From UBA5436 sp050951845 (lineage in GTDB: Bacteria > Bacillota > Clostridia > Saccharofermentanales > DTU023): 64,000 nucleotides of DNA. The stretch spans positions 62,001 through 126,000 of the forward strand of contig JBMNJV010000002.1 in assembly GCA_050951845.1 (NCBI GenBank), written 5' to 3'. This document shows, piece by piece, positions 7,587 to 16,751 of the stretch; position 1 is the stretch's first letter, and each line of letters begins with the position of its first letter. The notes beneath the pieces are model-generated. The model was not told where the DNA came from. It worked only from the letters and a program-made list of their open reading frames with translations, and searched no databases. The translations under genes and the position numbers were made by a program.

Positions 7587-10500
7587 TTATTTAACAGGAT
7601 CCTTTTGCAGTAAAGAAGCATAGACATAACTTGTTTTGCCGTTGTAGGTAAACCTGACCATGTTACCGACCAGCACTCCGCTTACTTTGGATCCCCTCGG
7701 AATAGTTCCCACGACACTTCCGTTAGGTGTATTTCTTACATAAAGTTTCTGTTTGGCATAGCCGGTCATCGCAGGATTACCCGTCGTAGTCAAACTCATT
7801 GCCACATAAGCCGTTCTGTTGTTATAAGTAAACTTGAGCCAGGCTCCTTCGATTGTCCCGCTGACCAACAGCGGACGCCACGTTCTGATAATTATGCTGC
7901 CGTTAGGTGCACTTCTGATGATTGAATTGGCGATGATATAGCGCGTTACTTTAACCGGGGTTGCTTGCAACAAGGAAGCAGAGATATAGCCGGTTCTGTT
8001 GTTATAGGTGAATCGCACCATGTTACCGACCAGAACACCTTTTACCTGACGTCCGATCGGAATTTTGCCGATCACCGATCCGCCCGGAGCATTCCTTACA
8101 TTAATTGCACTCTTCGCATAACCGGTAATCGGCGGATTATTGGTCGTGGTTAAACTGCTTGCAACATAAGCGGTTTTGCCGTTATAAGTGAACTTGAGCC
8201 AGGCGCCCTCTAATGTACCGTTTACCAGCAAAGGTCGCCACAATTTGGTGATCATACTGCCGTTCGGAGCACTTCTGATGATTGAATTGGCATAAATATA
8301 GCGCGTTACCTTGACCGGATCCGGTTGTAACATTGATGCATGGAAATATCCTGTATGTCCTGAATAGTTGAACATGACCCAATTACCGACTAAATGTCCG
8401 CTTACTTTGCGACCAATAGGCAAAGTGCCGCTCACGTTACCACGAGGTGCATTTCTTACATTTACTGTACTTTTAACATAACCGGTAATCGGCGGAGGAT
8501 CAATTGATGTCACACTCAAATGTACATAGGCTATTTTGCCTTTATAAGTGAATTTAAGAAAGTCGCCTTCAATTGTACCGATTACATGTATCGGCATTCT
8601 TAGCTTGTCGACAATTGCTCCTGTAGGCGTTCTTCTGATATTAGATCCTGCTGCGATGTATCCTGAAGTATCAAAGCAATACAACCCAATTTTATCAATG
8701 TTCGGATTCGGGAAAGAGTCAACGTTAAAATGATCTGAAATCTTACTAATACTGTCAGGTATTGAAACGTAGCAGATCGGGTTGTTTTTAAAAGCTTTGA
8801 TTCCGATTCGCGTGACACTATTTGGAATTATTACTCTTGTAAGCTGATTGTCTGAGAATGAATCAGCTCTGACTTCCGTAACGCTGTTCGGGATAGTGAC
8901 GCTGGTAAGCTGATTATTGTGAAATGCCCAGTTTCCAATACTTGTAACACTGCCCGGAATCACTAAATTCGTGAGTTTGTTATTACAAAAAGCACTCGAA
9001 TTGATTTTGGTTACTCCATGTGCGATTGTAACCTTAGTCAGTTCATTATTGGCAAAACCGGATAGTGTCTTTACGTTACCGGGTATTGAAATACTCTTGA
9101 GTTTGTTGAAAGAAAAGGCATACATTGCAATTTCCTCGACACCTTTGCCAAGCGAAACATTCGTCAGCTGATTATCTTCAAAGGCACTAAAATCAATAAA
9201 TTTGATGTTGTCGGGAATTGTAACGCTATTCAGTAGATTTTCTTGGAATGCTTCTTCGCCAATAGTTTGGACACCGCTGCCTAATGAAAGATTGACGAGC
9301 TTATTGTATTTAAATGTCTGTTTTTCAATGGTTGTGATACCGCTTCCAATCGTTAATGTAGCGAGTTGATTGTTACAAAACGCCCTTTTCCCGATACTTG
9401 TTACATTATTCGGAATTGTGAGACCGGTAATTTGATTTGATGAAAATGCTTCTTCTCCGATAATTTTTACATTATTCGGAATTGTAAGACTCGTAATTCT
9501 ATTGACATTGAACGCATAGGGACCGATGTTGGTAATACTATTCGGGAGTTCGATGCTCTCAATTTCATTAAAACAGAATGTATCTGTTCCGATGGTTTTT
9601 AAATTTTTGGGAAGCGTAACGCTGGTGAGATCATTAAAAGCAAACGCTGAATTTCCGATACTTGTAACACTGTCCGGTATAACCACACTTTTAAGTTTAC
9701 TCTGTGAAAACGCGTTACTCCCGATGGTTTTGACAGTACTCGGAATCGTGACCCTTGTAATGTCTTTCCAATAAAATGCACTGTCTCCGATACAGGTAAC
9801 GGTTACTCCGCCAATTTTTGCCGGAATAATTACTTCCTTTTCATTTGCCAAATATTTCGTAATTGTTCCCGTTGTCGCATTAAAAACAAAATCGCTCTCA
9901 GGTGCAGCAACTCTGGCATTTTTGCTTGCTTCAGCCGGATCATTCTCTGTAACATTTAGGTTTTGATCGTTGGTACTATTTTGAGTATCACTCTCTTCAT
10001 TTTGTTCCGTACCGGTCGATTCAATTGACGGTTCAGTTTTATCTTGAGTATTTACTTCTGTATCTGTATTTACTTCTGTCGCCGGCTCAGCTTCAGTCGA
10101 TCTAATTGATGGCACCGCTTGATCTTTGGTGTTTTCTTCTGTAACCGCATTTTCTTCTGTCACCGGCTCAGCTTCAGTCGATTTAATTGACGGCTCAGTC
10201 TCATTATTAGTATCATCTGACTTTTCGTCATCACTTTTTGTTACTTGATTGTCACGCCCGGAGGTACTGTCAGTTGATGACAAATCTGCAGCAGATGTAT
10301 CAGAATCATTGGTTTCGATTACCTTGTCAACAACAGATGTCGGTTCAGTTTGGGGAACTTGATCAATAGCTTGTTCCGATGATGTCTCGTGGTAATTCAA
10401 ATCCGTTTCAATTGTATTGTTTTCGACTTCTGCCGGATTAGCTGATTCAGGAATGGAGACATCAATTTCGGATTCCGAATCTGCCTGCTCTGATTCACTT

Positions 10501-10679
10501 TGATCTTCCGATCCATTTGCAGAAGGTATCGACTCTTGATCGGCACTTTCCTGTATGGAATCTTCGTAATCTGTAATTATAGGGTCTGCTTGAGCCTGCT
10601 GTGGTGAGATGACAAATGAGGTCAATATAATCAACAGCACCAGGATAAATGTCTGAATTCTCAGATACGTCTTCTTCAT
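7587..10679 (-). CDS. Secreted LRR (BspA-type) and SH3-repeat surface protein 3 (largest)
   Basis: 1030 residues. The signal peptide is cleaved near residue 31 (AQA|DP). A low-complexity acidic Ser/Thr/Glu linker follows (about 32-250), containing imperfect copies of an EPSIKSTEAEP-like unit. After a FxFxxxTGTITKY cap come about 17 leucine-rich repeats of 23 residues (about 270-665). Six SH3 repeats in three alternating pairs follow, ending in LLQKDPVK. One LRR is shortened around TLSGFANNEL, a variant also present in surface protein 5. The 3' end is nearly identical in DNA to the 11006 and 13647 genes. GGAAGGAG lies just before the ATG, and a GTATGC-N5-GCATAC palindrome lies 72 nt upstream. 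There is no LPXTG motif. Confidence 0.9.
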   Translation of the reverse strand: MKKTYLRIQTFILVLLIILTSFVISPQQAQADPIITDYEDSIQESADQESIPSANGSEDQSESEQADSESEIDVSIPESANPAEVENNTIETDLNYHETSSEQAIDQVPQTEPTSVVDKVIETNDSDTSAADLSSTDSTSGRDNQVTKSDDEKSDDTNNETEPSIKSTEAEPVTEENAVTEENTKDQAVPSIRSTEAEPATEVNTDTEVNTQDKTEPSIESTGTEQNEESDTQNSTNDQNLNVTENDPAEASKNARVAAPESDFVFNATTGTITKYLANEKEVIIPAKIGGVTVTCIGDSAFYWKDITRVTIPSTVKTIGSNAFSQSKLKSVVIPDSVTSIGNSAFAFNDLTSVTLPKNLKTIGTDTFCFNEIESIELPNSITNIGPYAFNVNRITSLTIPNNVKIIGEEAFSSNQITGLTIPNNVTSIGKRAFCNNQLATLTIGSGITTIEKQTFKYNKLVNLSLGSGVQTIGEEAFQENLLNSVTIPDNIKFIDFSAFEDNQLTNVSLGKGVEEIAMYAFSFNKLKSISIPGNVKTLSGFANNELTKVTIAHGVTKINSSAFCNNKLTNLVIPGSVTSIGNWAFHNNQLTSVTIPNSVTEVRADSFSDNQLTRVIIPNSVTRIGIKAFKNNPICYVSIPDSISKISDHFNVDSFPNPNIDKIGLYCFDTSGYIAAGSNIRRTPTGAIVDKLRMPIHVIGTIEGDFLKFTYKGKIAYVHLSVTSIDPPPITGYVKSTVNVRNAPRGNVSGTLPIGRKVSGHLVGNWVMFNYSGHTGYFHASMLQPDPVKVTRYIYANSIIRSAPNGSMITKLWRPLLVNGTLEGAWLKFTYNGKTAYVASSLTTTNNPPITGYAKSAINVRNAPGGSVIGKIPIGRQVKGVLVGNMVRFTYNNRTGYISASLLQATPVKVTRYIIANSIIRSAPNGSIIIRTWRPLLVSGTIEGAWLKFTYNNRTAYVAMSLTTTGNPAMTGYAKQKLYVRNTPNGSVVGTIPRGSKVSGVLVGNMVRFTYNGKTSYVYASLLQKDPVK

Positions 10680-10750
10680 TTTATTACTCCTTCCGGAATT
10701 AAATATTATGATTATTCATTTATAATATAAAATTAAAAGTCACGTATGAT

Positions 10751-10767
10751 GTATGCACAGAGCATAC
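10751..10767. promoter_or_regulatory. Operator-like palindrome upstream of surface protein 3
   Basis: GTATGCACAGAGCATAC has perfect 6-bp arms around 5 nt. It begins 72 nt upstream of the ATG at 10679. The same arms recur at 16525-16541, 71 nt upstream of another paralogue. AT-rich -10-like sequence (TATATTATAAAT) lies about 20 nt downstream, so the site would overlap the -35 region. Confidence 0.55.
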
Positions 10768-10806
10768 AAATAATAGATTATTAAAAAATAATGTAATGTT
10801 AAAAAA

Positions 10807-10852
10807 ATAACAGATTTCACACTCAAAATTCATTGAATGAAAAATCTGTTAT
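10807..10852 (-). terminator. Intrinsic terminator of the surface protein 5-4 unit
   Basis: The inverted repeat ATAACAGATTT / AAATCTGTTAT (11 bp) is followed on the minus strand by a run of seven T. It lies about 150 nt past the stop at 11006. Its stem resembles the terminator at 5552-5593. Confidence 0.65.
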
Positions 10853-11005
10853 GAGTTATCCGTTTTTGAGTAAAATCATTCCCTTACTCTAAGATTATCT
10901 TAATAAATGGCTTAAACATTTCTGAATCGGAAATATCCGGTCACCTCAAACAAATGATTTTTTATATACTATTGACCTGTTCCCTATATACTCTGTTTAT
11001 TTGCT

Positions 11006-13501
11006 TTATTTAACAGGATCCTTTTGCAGTAAAGAAGCATAGACATAACTTGTTTTGCCGTTGTAGGTAAACCTGACCATGTTACCGACCAGCACTCCGC
11101 TTACTTTGGATCCCCTCGGAATAGTTCCCACGACACTTCCGTTAGGTGTATTTCTTACATAAAGTTTCTGTTTGGCATAGCCGGTCATCGCAGGATTACC
11201 CGTCGTAGTCAAACTCATTGCCACATAAGCCGTTCTGCTGTTATAAGTAAACTTGAGCCAGGCTCCTTCGATTGTCCCGCTGACCAACAGCGGGCGCCAC
11301 GTTCTGATGATTATGCTGCCGTTAGGTGCACTTCTGATGATCGAATTGGCAATTATATAGCGCGTTACTTTAACCGGGGTTGCTTGCAACAAGGAAGCAG
11401 AGACATAACCTGTTCTGTTGTTATAGGTAAATCGCACCATGTTACCAACCAGAACACCTTTTACCTGACGTCCGATCGGAATTGTGCCGATCACCGATCC
11501 GCCCGGAGCATTCCTTACATTAATTGCACTCTTCGCATAACCGGTAATCGGCGGATTATTGGTCGTGGTTAAACTGCTTGCTACATAGGCGGTTTTGCCG
11601 TTATAGGTAAACTTAGTCCAGGCTCCCTCCAGTGTGCCGTTGATCAGCAGCGGACGCCACAATTTGGTGATCATACTGCCGTTCGGAGCACTTCTGATGA
11701 TTGAATTGGCATAAATATAGCGCGTTACCTTAATCGGATCTGCCTGCAGCATAGATGAATAGACATAGCAGGTTTTTCCCGAATAAGTAAATCTGACCCA
11801 GTTACCTACTAAGGTTCCGCTTACTTTGTGACCTCTGAGGATTGTGCCGGTTACCGATCCGTTCGGGCTGTTGCGTACATTAGCCGTACTTTTGGCATAG
11901 CCGGTGAACGGTGGTGAATTGTTTGTCAAATCGCTGTAATGAACATAAACAGTTTGACCTTTATAGGTGAATTTAAGATCTTCGCCTTCAAATGTACCTT
12001 TTACATAGATCGGCAATTTCAGGGTTTCGATGACCGTTCCGTCGGGTGCGCTTTTGATATTTGAACCGGCTTTGACATAACTGAGTAACGCTACTCCGGG
12101 ATCAAAACAGCTTTTAACAATATAGGGGAGATCAGGGAAAAGATGAATCTCTTCATAATATGCTCCCTGAGGAATATAAAGTCTCTCAATGTTGTCGGGA
12201 ACCGAGGCTGTTATAACCGGATTTTGCTGAAAACAACCGCCGCCAATTTCAGTAACACTATTCGGGATGGTCACTCTTATTATTTGATTATTAAAAAATG
12301 CATTAGAACCAATTCTCGTAACTTTGTTCGGAATGGTAATACTTGTCAATTTGTTATGAGCCAATAACTCATTGGAAATTAATTTGAGGTTCTGCGGCAA
12401 CTTGAAATTCGTAATTTGGTTGCGTTTAAAAGCTCCAGTCCCGATATCCGTAACATTGTTCAATATTGTCACATTTTTGATCTCATTCCAGGCAAAGGCA
12501 TGATCACCAATAGAAGTTACATTGTTGGGGATCGTAACGCTCTCAAGTTTATTACCATAAAAAACTGAGTCGTCAATACTTGTAACTCCATCAGGAATTT
12601 TTATATTCGTCAACTTGTTGTTCCTAAAAACTCCGAATTCCAGTTTAGTAAGTCCGCTAGGTATATTAATACTCGTCAGTTCATTATCGTCGAATACACA
12701 CCATCCCATGCTGGTGATAGTATCCGGAAGCTTTACATTGGTAAGTTTATTATTATAAAACGCATGATCCCCGATTGTTTTAATATTATTTCCAAGCTTG
12801 AGATAAGTAAGTCTGCTGTCATAAAACGCATCTTTTCCGATTTCTGTAACACTGTCCGGTATGGTTACACTCGTAGTCTTCATTTTCCACATGAATGCAC
12901 CTCCTCCGATCCGGGTAACAGGAACACCGTTTATTGAAGGCGGAATATTAACCACCGGATCATCTTTCTTATAAGACTTAATAGTTCCGGTCTCTGGAAT
13001 AAATGTAAAATCCTCTTCAGGTGTATAAGTTATTGTGCGGTTTTTATCCTCAGCAGCAGTTTCCGTATCGTCAGCATCTAGAGCATCTGAAATATCTGTA
13101 ATAATTTCCTGCTCTGTTTGTTCTGCAGCTACTTCCTGTTCTGTTTGTTCCGCAACAACATCACTTGATGTTTGTTCCGTTTCGGATAAAACATCAGATA
13201 GCGGATCCGTTTCGTCAATTTGTTCAAAACTTCGTTCAGCCGGTGATTCAGCAGGATTTTCATCTTCCTTATCTGCCATATCTGATTCATTTTGGTGTTC
13301 CTGATTACTTTCAGGTGTTGTAAAGCTTTCATCTGTAACAAACTCTGTTGCAGATGAACCTTCTGCAACCTGCGAGCTTTTTTCGTCTCCAATACTTGTA
13401 GTGTCAGCTTGAACCTGCTGAGGTGTGATCACAAAGCCGGTCAAAATAAGCAATAATACCAGAACAAATGCCTGTATTCTTAGATACAATTTTTTCTTCA
13501 T
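11006..13501 (-). CDS. Secreted LRR (BspA-type) and SH3-repeat surface protein 4
   Basis: 831 residues. The signal peptide is cleaved near residue 32 (VQA|DT). An acidic linker follows (about 33-155), including a duplicated AEQTEQE unit. An FTFIPETGTIKSY cap leads into about 11-12 leucine-rich repeats (about 195-450), then six SH3 repeats in three alternating pairs. The C-terminal SH3 DNA is almost identical to the 7587 gene for several hundred bases, while the LRR and linker parts differ strongly. AAAGGAG precedes the ATG. Only 145 nt separate it from the stop of the 13647 gene, with no clear terminator and no GTATGC palindrome, so I infer co-transcription with that gene. No wall-anchoring motif is visible. 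Confidence 0.9.
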   Translation of the reverse strand: MKKKLYLRIQAFVLVLLLILTGFVITPQQVQADTTSIGDEKSSQVAEGSSATEFVTDESFTTPESNQEHQNESDMADKEDENPAESPAERSFEQIDETDPLSDVLSETEQTSSDVVAEQTEQEVAAEQTEQEIITDISDALDADDTETAAEDKNRTITYTPEEDFTFIPETGTIKSYKKDDPVVNIPPSINGVPVTRIGGGAFMWKMKTTSVTIPDSVTEIGKDAFYDSRLTYLKLGNNIKTIGDHAFYNNKLTNVKLPDTITSMGWCVFDDNELTSINIPSGLTKLEFGVFRNNKLTNIKIPDGVTSIDDSVFYGNKLESVTIPNNVTSIGDHAFAWNEIKNVTILNNVTDIGTGAFKRNQITNFKLPQNLKLISNELLAHNKLTSITIPNKVTRIGSNAFFNNQIIRVTIPNSVTEIGGGCFQQNPVITASVPDNIERLYIPQGAYYEEIHLFPDLPYIVKSCFDPGVALLSYVKAGSNIKSAPDGTVIETLKLPIYVKGTFEGEDLKFTYKGQTVYVHYSDLTNNSPPFTGYAKSTANVRNSPNGSVTGTILRGHKVSGTLVGNWVRFTYSGKTCYVYSSMLQADPIKVTRYIYANSIIRSAPNGSMITKLWRPLLINGTLEGAWTKFTYNGKTAYVASSLTTTNNPPITGYAKSAINVRNAPGGSVIGTIPIGRQVKGVLVGNMVRFTYNNRTGYVSASLLQATPVKVTRYIIANSIIRSAPNGSIIIRTWRPLLVSGTIEGAWLKFTYNSRTAYVAMSLTTTGNPAMTGYAKQKLYVRNTPNGSVVGTIPRGSKVSGVLVGNMVRFTYNGKTSYVYASLLQKDPVK

Positions 13502-13646
13502 TGGTTTCTCCTTTCCGGAATTTCCTTAAAATAACAATTTGTCTTATAACTATATTAATTCGTGAATACGGATATGTTTTCTATCAAACTCTGTGGTTCT
13601 TAATAGAATCAAATTATTTCCCGGGTAATAAAACAAATTTGTTGTA

Positions 13647-16454
13647 TTAGACAGGATCCTTTTGGAGTAGTGAAGCATAGACATAACTTGTTTTGCCGTT
13701 GTAGGTAAATCTGACCATGTTACCGACCAGCACTCCGCTTACTTTGTATCCTCTCGGAATAGTTCCCACGACACTTCCGTTAGGTGTATTTCTTACATAG
13801 AGTTTCTGTTTGGCATAGCCAGTCATCGCAGGATTACCCGTCGTAGTCAAACTCATTGCCACATAAGCCGTTCTGTTGTTATAAGTAAACTTGAGCCAGG
13901 CTCCTTCGATTGTCCCGCTGACCAACAGCGGACGCCACGTTCTGATAATTATGCTGCCGTTAGGTGCACTTCTGATGATTGAATTGGCGATGATATAGCG
14001 CGTTACTTTAACCGGGGTTGCTTGTAACAAGGAAGCAGAGATATAACCGGTTCTGTTGTTATAGGTAAATCGCACCATGTTACCGACCAGGACTCCCTTT
14101 ACCTGACGTCCGATCGGAATTGTGCCGATCACCGATCCGCCCGGAGCATTCCTTACATTAATTGCACTCTTCGCATAACCGGTAATCGGTGGATTAGTAG
14201 TCGTGGTTAAACTGCTTGCAACATATGCCGGATAACCTTCGTAAATAAACCTGAACCAGGCTCCTTCCAATGTGCCGTTGACCAGTAACGGGCGCCACAA
14301 CTTGGTTATGATGCCACCGTTCGGTGAAGTTCTGATAAGTGAATTAGCTTTGATATAAGTTGTTACCATAATCGGATCAGCCTGCAGCATAGATGAATAG
14401 ACATAGCAGGTTTTTCCCGAATAAGTAAATCTGACCCAGTTACCTACTAAGGTTCCGCTTACTTTGTGACCTCTGAGTATTGTGCCGGTTACCGATCCGT
14501 TCGGGCTGCTGCGTACATTAGCCGTACTTTTGGCATATCCGGTAAGCGCCGGTGAATTACCTGTTGTTACGCTCAGATCTACATAAGCATTTTGACCTTT
14601 ATACGTGAATTTGAGGTAATTTAGATTAACGTCGTCGATTATGCCTGTTACATAGATCGGCATTTTTAAGGTTTCGATTATTTGTCTATCAGATGTTCTT
14701 CTGATATTGGAACCGGCTTTGATATAACGCAGTACTGATACCCCGGGATCAAAACAGTGTTCAAGAATTTGTGCAACGCTGGGGAGAGTAATATACATCC
14801 ATGAATCAGAATTGTTATAAAGATACCACAGAGTAATAATGCTGTCGGGAATCAATGCTGTATTAAGCGGATTACTCTTAAATGCAGAATCTTCAATATC
14901 GGTAACACTTTCAGGGATCGTCACACTTGTCAGCCGATTATTAAAAAAAGCTTTCATCATTAGATCTTTAACACTGTTCGGAATAATGATCTTGGTTAAT
15001 TTGTTATGAGAAAATGCATCCACGCCAATAGTCGAAACACTATTTGGTATCGTGATACTCGTCAGTTGGTTATTGTTGAAACCGGATAATGTTTCTACAG
15101 AGCCGGGTATTGTGACATTCGAAAGCTTATTATTGCCAAAGGCATAATCTCCAATTGTCGTGACGCTATCTGATATTGTGACACCAGTTAGCAGGTTATG
15201 ACTGAAAGCACCTTCTCCAATTGAAGTAATATTATCCGGTATCGTAACATCAGTGAGTTTGTTATTCGAAAACACATAATTTTCAATTTTTGTAATGCTG
15301 CTTGGTATGGTTACACTCGTAAGCAGATTATTCTCAAACACAGAATAGCCCATCTCCGTTATACTGTTCGAAAGCGTTACAGTAGTGAGCTGGTTATCGG
15401 AAAATGCATGACCTCCAATCTCAGTTACACCAAACGGTATGCTCAGACTTGTCAGTTTGTTATTAGAAAATGCCCAACCTCCGATCTTCGTAACCTTCTT
15501 CGGTATCGTGATATTAGTCAATAGATTATTCTGAAATGCACAGAATCCGATTTCCGTGACAGTGTCCGGAATCGTTATTCTGGTACGCTTGTACTCATCA
15601 GAAACAAATGAATCCAATTTGAATGCATAATCTCCGATCTTTCTAACTGTAACCCCGCCAATAGTGGACGGAATATCAACTTCTTGATCCGAGCCGATGT
15701 ATTTCGTGATCGTTCCGGTTGCAACGTCAAATCTAAAATATTCCTCAGGCGTAAAAGCTCTTGTGGCATTTCCTACCTTATTTTCTATTTCAGGAAGATC
15801 TCGCGTTGTAATATCAGGATTTTGATCGTTTATGTTCTCCTCAGCAATATTTTCCGCTATCTGCTCAGAATCCGCCGACTCAACAGAAGACTCGATATCA
15901 GCATTGGCATTGTCGGATTTGTCGGCCTCAGGCTCAGTTGTCTGACTATAATTTTCAGACGTACTTTCAGTTGATTCGATTGCCTGATTCTTATGTTCGG
16001 GCAGACTTTCAATTGGCTCGGTTGCCTGACCGTCATGTTCAGGCAGACTTTCAGCCGGTTCCGTTTGCGTTAATCCGACAGTATCTGAACCAATTTTTTC
16101 AGATTCAAGCATTGCTTCATCGGCAGATGAAGGCTCCGTTTCGTCAGTTTGATCATAAATTGAGTCGGACTGTGATTCCGCAGGATTTATATCTGTTTTA
16201 ATAACTGCTTCATCTGCTGTTTTTGATGATTCATCAGTAGCAATGATATCTGTTCCCTCTGCACTAACCTGTGGTGAAATGTAATCTGCGGCAGACGTTA
16301 TTAAATCATCATCGTCCGCAACCTGCTGAGAATCTTCATCACCGGTAATTATTGTTTCTGCTTTAGCCTGCTGCGGTGTGATGACAAATGTAGTCAAGAT
16401 CATTAATAACACCATAACTAATGCCTGAACTCTCAAATACAGTTTTTTCTTCAT
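13647..16454 (-). CDS. Secreted LRR (BspA-type) and SH3-repeat surface protein 5
   Basis: 935 residues. The signal peptide is cleaved near residue 32 (AKA|ET). A long acidic linker (about 33-235) contains repeated ESLPEH units. About 12-13 leucine-rich repeats occupy about 260-545, one shortened at TLSGFNNNQL as in surface protein 3. Six SH3 repeats in three alternating pairs complete the protein. It ends in QKDPV, one residue shorter than the 7587 and 11006 products because of a point change at the stop. The second SH3 pair carries a locally divergent segment (YIKANSLIRTSPNGGIITKL), so homogenisation with its paralogues is patchy. The palindrome at 16525-16541 lies upstream. It is transcribed divergently from the sortase gene. 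Confidence 0.9.
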   Translation of the reverse strand: MKKKLYLRVQALVMVLLMILTTFVITPQQAKAETIITGDEDSQQVADDDDLITSAADYISPQVSAEGTDIIATDESSKTADEAVIKTDINPAESQSDSIYDQTDETEPSSADEAMLESEKIGSDTVGLTQTEPAESLPEHDGQATEPIESLPEHKNQAIESTESTSENYSQTTEPEADKSDNANADIESSVESADSEQIAENIAEENINDQNPDITTRDLPEIENKVGNATRAFTPEEYFRFDVATGTITKYIGSDQEVDIPSTIGGVTVRKIGDYAFKLDSFVSDEYKRTRITIPDTVTEIGFCAFQNNLLTNITIPKKVTKIGGWAFSNNKLTSLSIPFGVTEIGGHAFSDNQLTTVTLSNSITEMGYSVFENNLLTSVTIPSSITKIENYVFSNNKLTDVTIPDNITSIGEGAFSHNLLTGVTISDSVTTIGDYAFGNNKLSNVTIPGSVETLSGFNNNQLTSITIPNSVSTIGVDAFSHNKLTKIIIPNSVKDLMMKAFFNNRLTSVTIPESVTDIEDSAFKSNPLNTALIPDSIITLWYLYNNSDSWMYITLPSVAQILEHCFDPGVSVLRYIKAGSNIRRTSDRQIIETLKMPIYVTGIIDDVNLNYLKFTYKGQNAYVDLSVTTGNSPALTGYAKSTANVRSSPNGSVTGTILRGHKVSGTLVGNWVRFTYSGKTCYVYSSMLQADPIMVTTYIKANSLIRTSPNGGIITKLWRPLLVNGTLEGAWFRFIYEGYPAYVASSLTTTTNPPITGYAKSAINVRNAPGGSVIGTIPIGRQVKGVLVGNMVRFTYNNRTGYISASLLQATPVKVTRYIIANSIIRSAPNGSIIIRTWRPLLVSGTIEGAWLKFTYNNRTAYVAMSLTTTGNPAMTGYAKQKLYVRNTPNGSVVGTIPRGYKVSGVLVGNMVRFTYNGKTSYVYASLLQKDPV

Positions 16455-16524
16455 AGTTCCAGCCCTTTCCGATATTTTTTTAATGATGATTAATTTTAAA
16501 TATATATTAAATTGCGGATAGTTT

Positions 16525-16541
16525 GTATGCAGAGAGCATAC
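16525..16541. promoter_or_regulatory. Operator-like palindrome upstream of surface protein 5
   Basis: GTATGCAGAGAGCATAC has the same 6-bp arms and 5-nt spacer length as the site at 10751-10767. It begins 71 nt upstream of the ATG at 16454. A TATATATT box lies 18 nt downstream of the palindrome on the minus strand. The 297-nt divergent region 16455-16751 holds nothing else I can name. Confidence 0.55.
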
Positions 16542-16751
16542 AAAAAAATATATAATTTTATTTGATAATTGATAATGTAAATTATTTAAAATGCATAAAA
16601 TAACAGATTAATCAAATTCGGATTTAATTACAGATTTGCTTCACCTTTTAAGATTCGCTTTAATTTTTTTCTTTTAGGTTATATCATGTTTATGATAAAC
16701 CGCAAAAATATTTGAGGTTTTCATAAATGCTACAGAAAAATTGAGGTTGTA

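Larger units (their letters stand above)
10680..11005. other. Intergenic region with operator-like palindrome and terminator
   Basis: 326 nt. It contains the palindrome at 10751-10767 and the terminator at 10807-10852. At about 10895-10945 (minus strand) there is a possible second SH3 3'-end fossil, reading VTGYFRF, with GCC-TTATTAAGATAA-like sequence that resembles the last codons of surface protein 1. That fossil call is tentative. Confidence 0.45.

Noticed and set aside
15684..16201. Plus-strand frames antisense to surface protein 5
   Set aside because: They are by-products of repeated linker codons, with no ribosome site and no recognisable domain.
3278..16454. LPXTG sorting signals in the surface proteins
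   Set aside because: All five C-termini end within or just after an SH3 repeat, with no motif, hydrophobic helix or basic tail.
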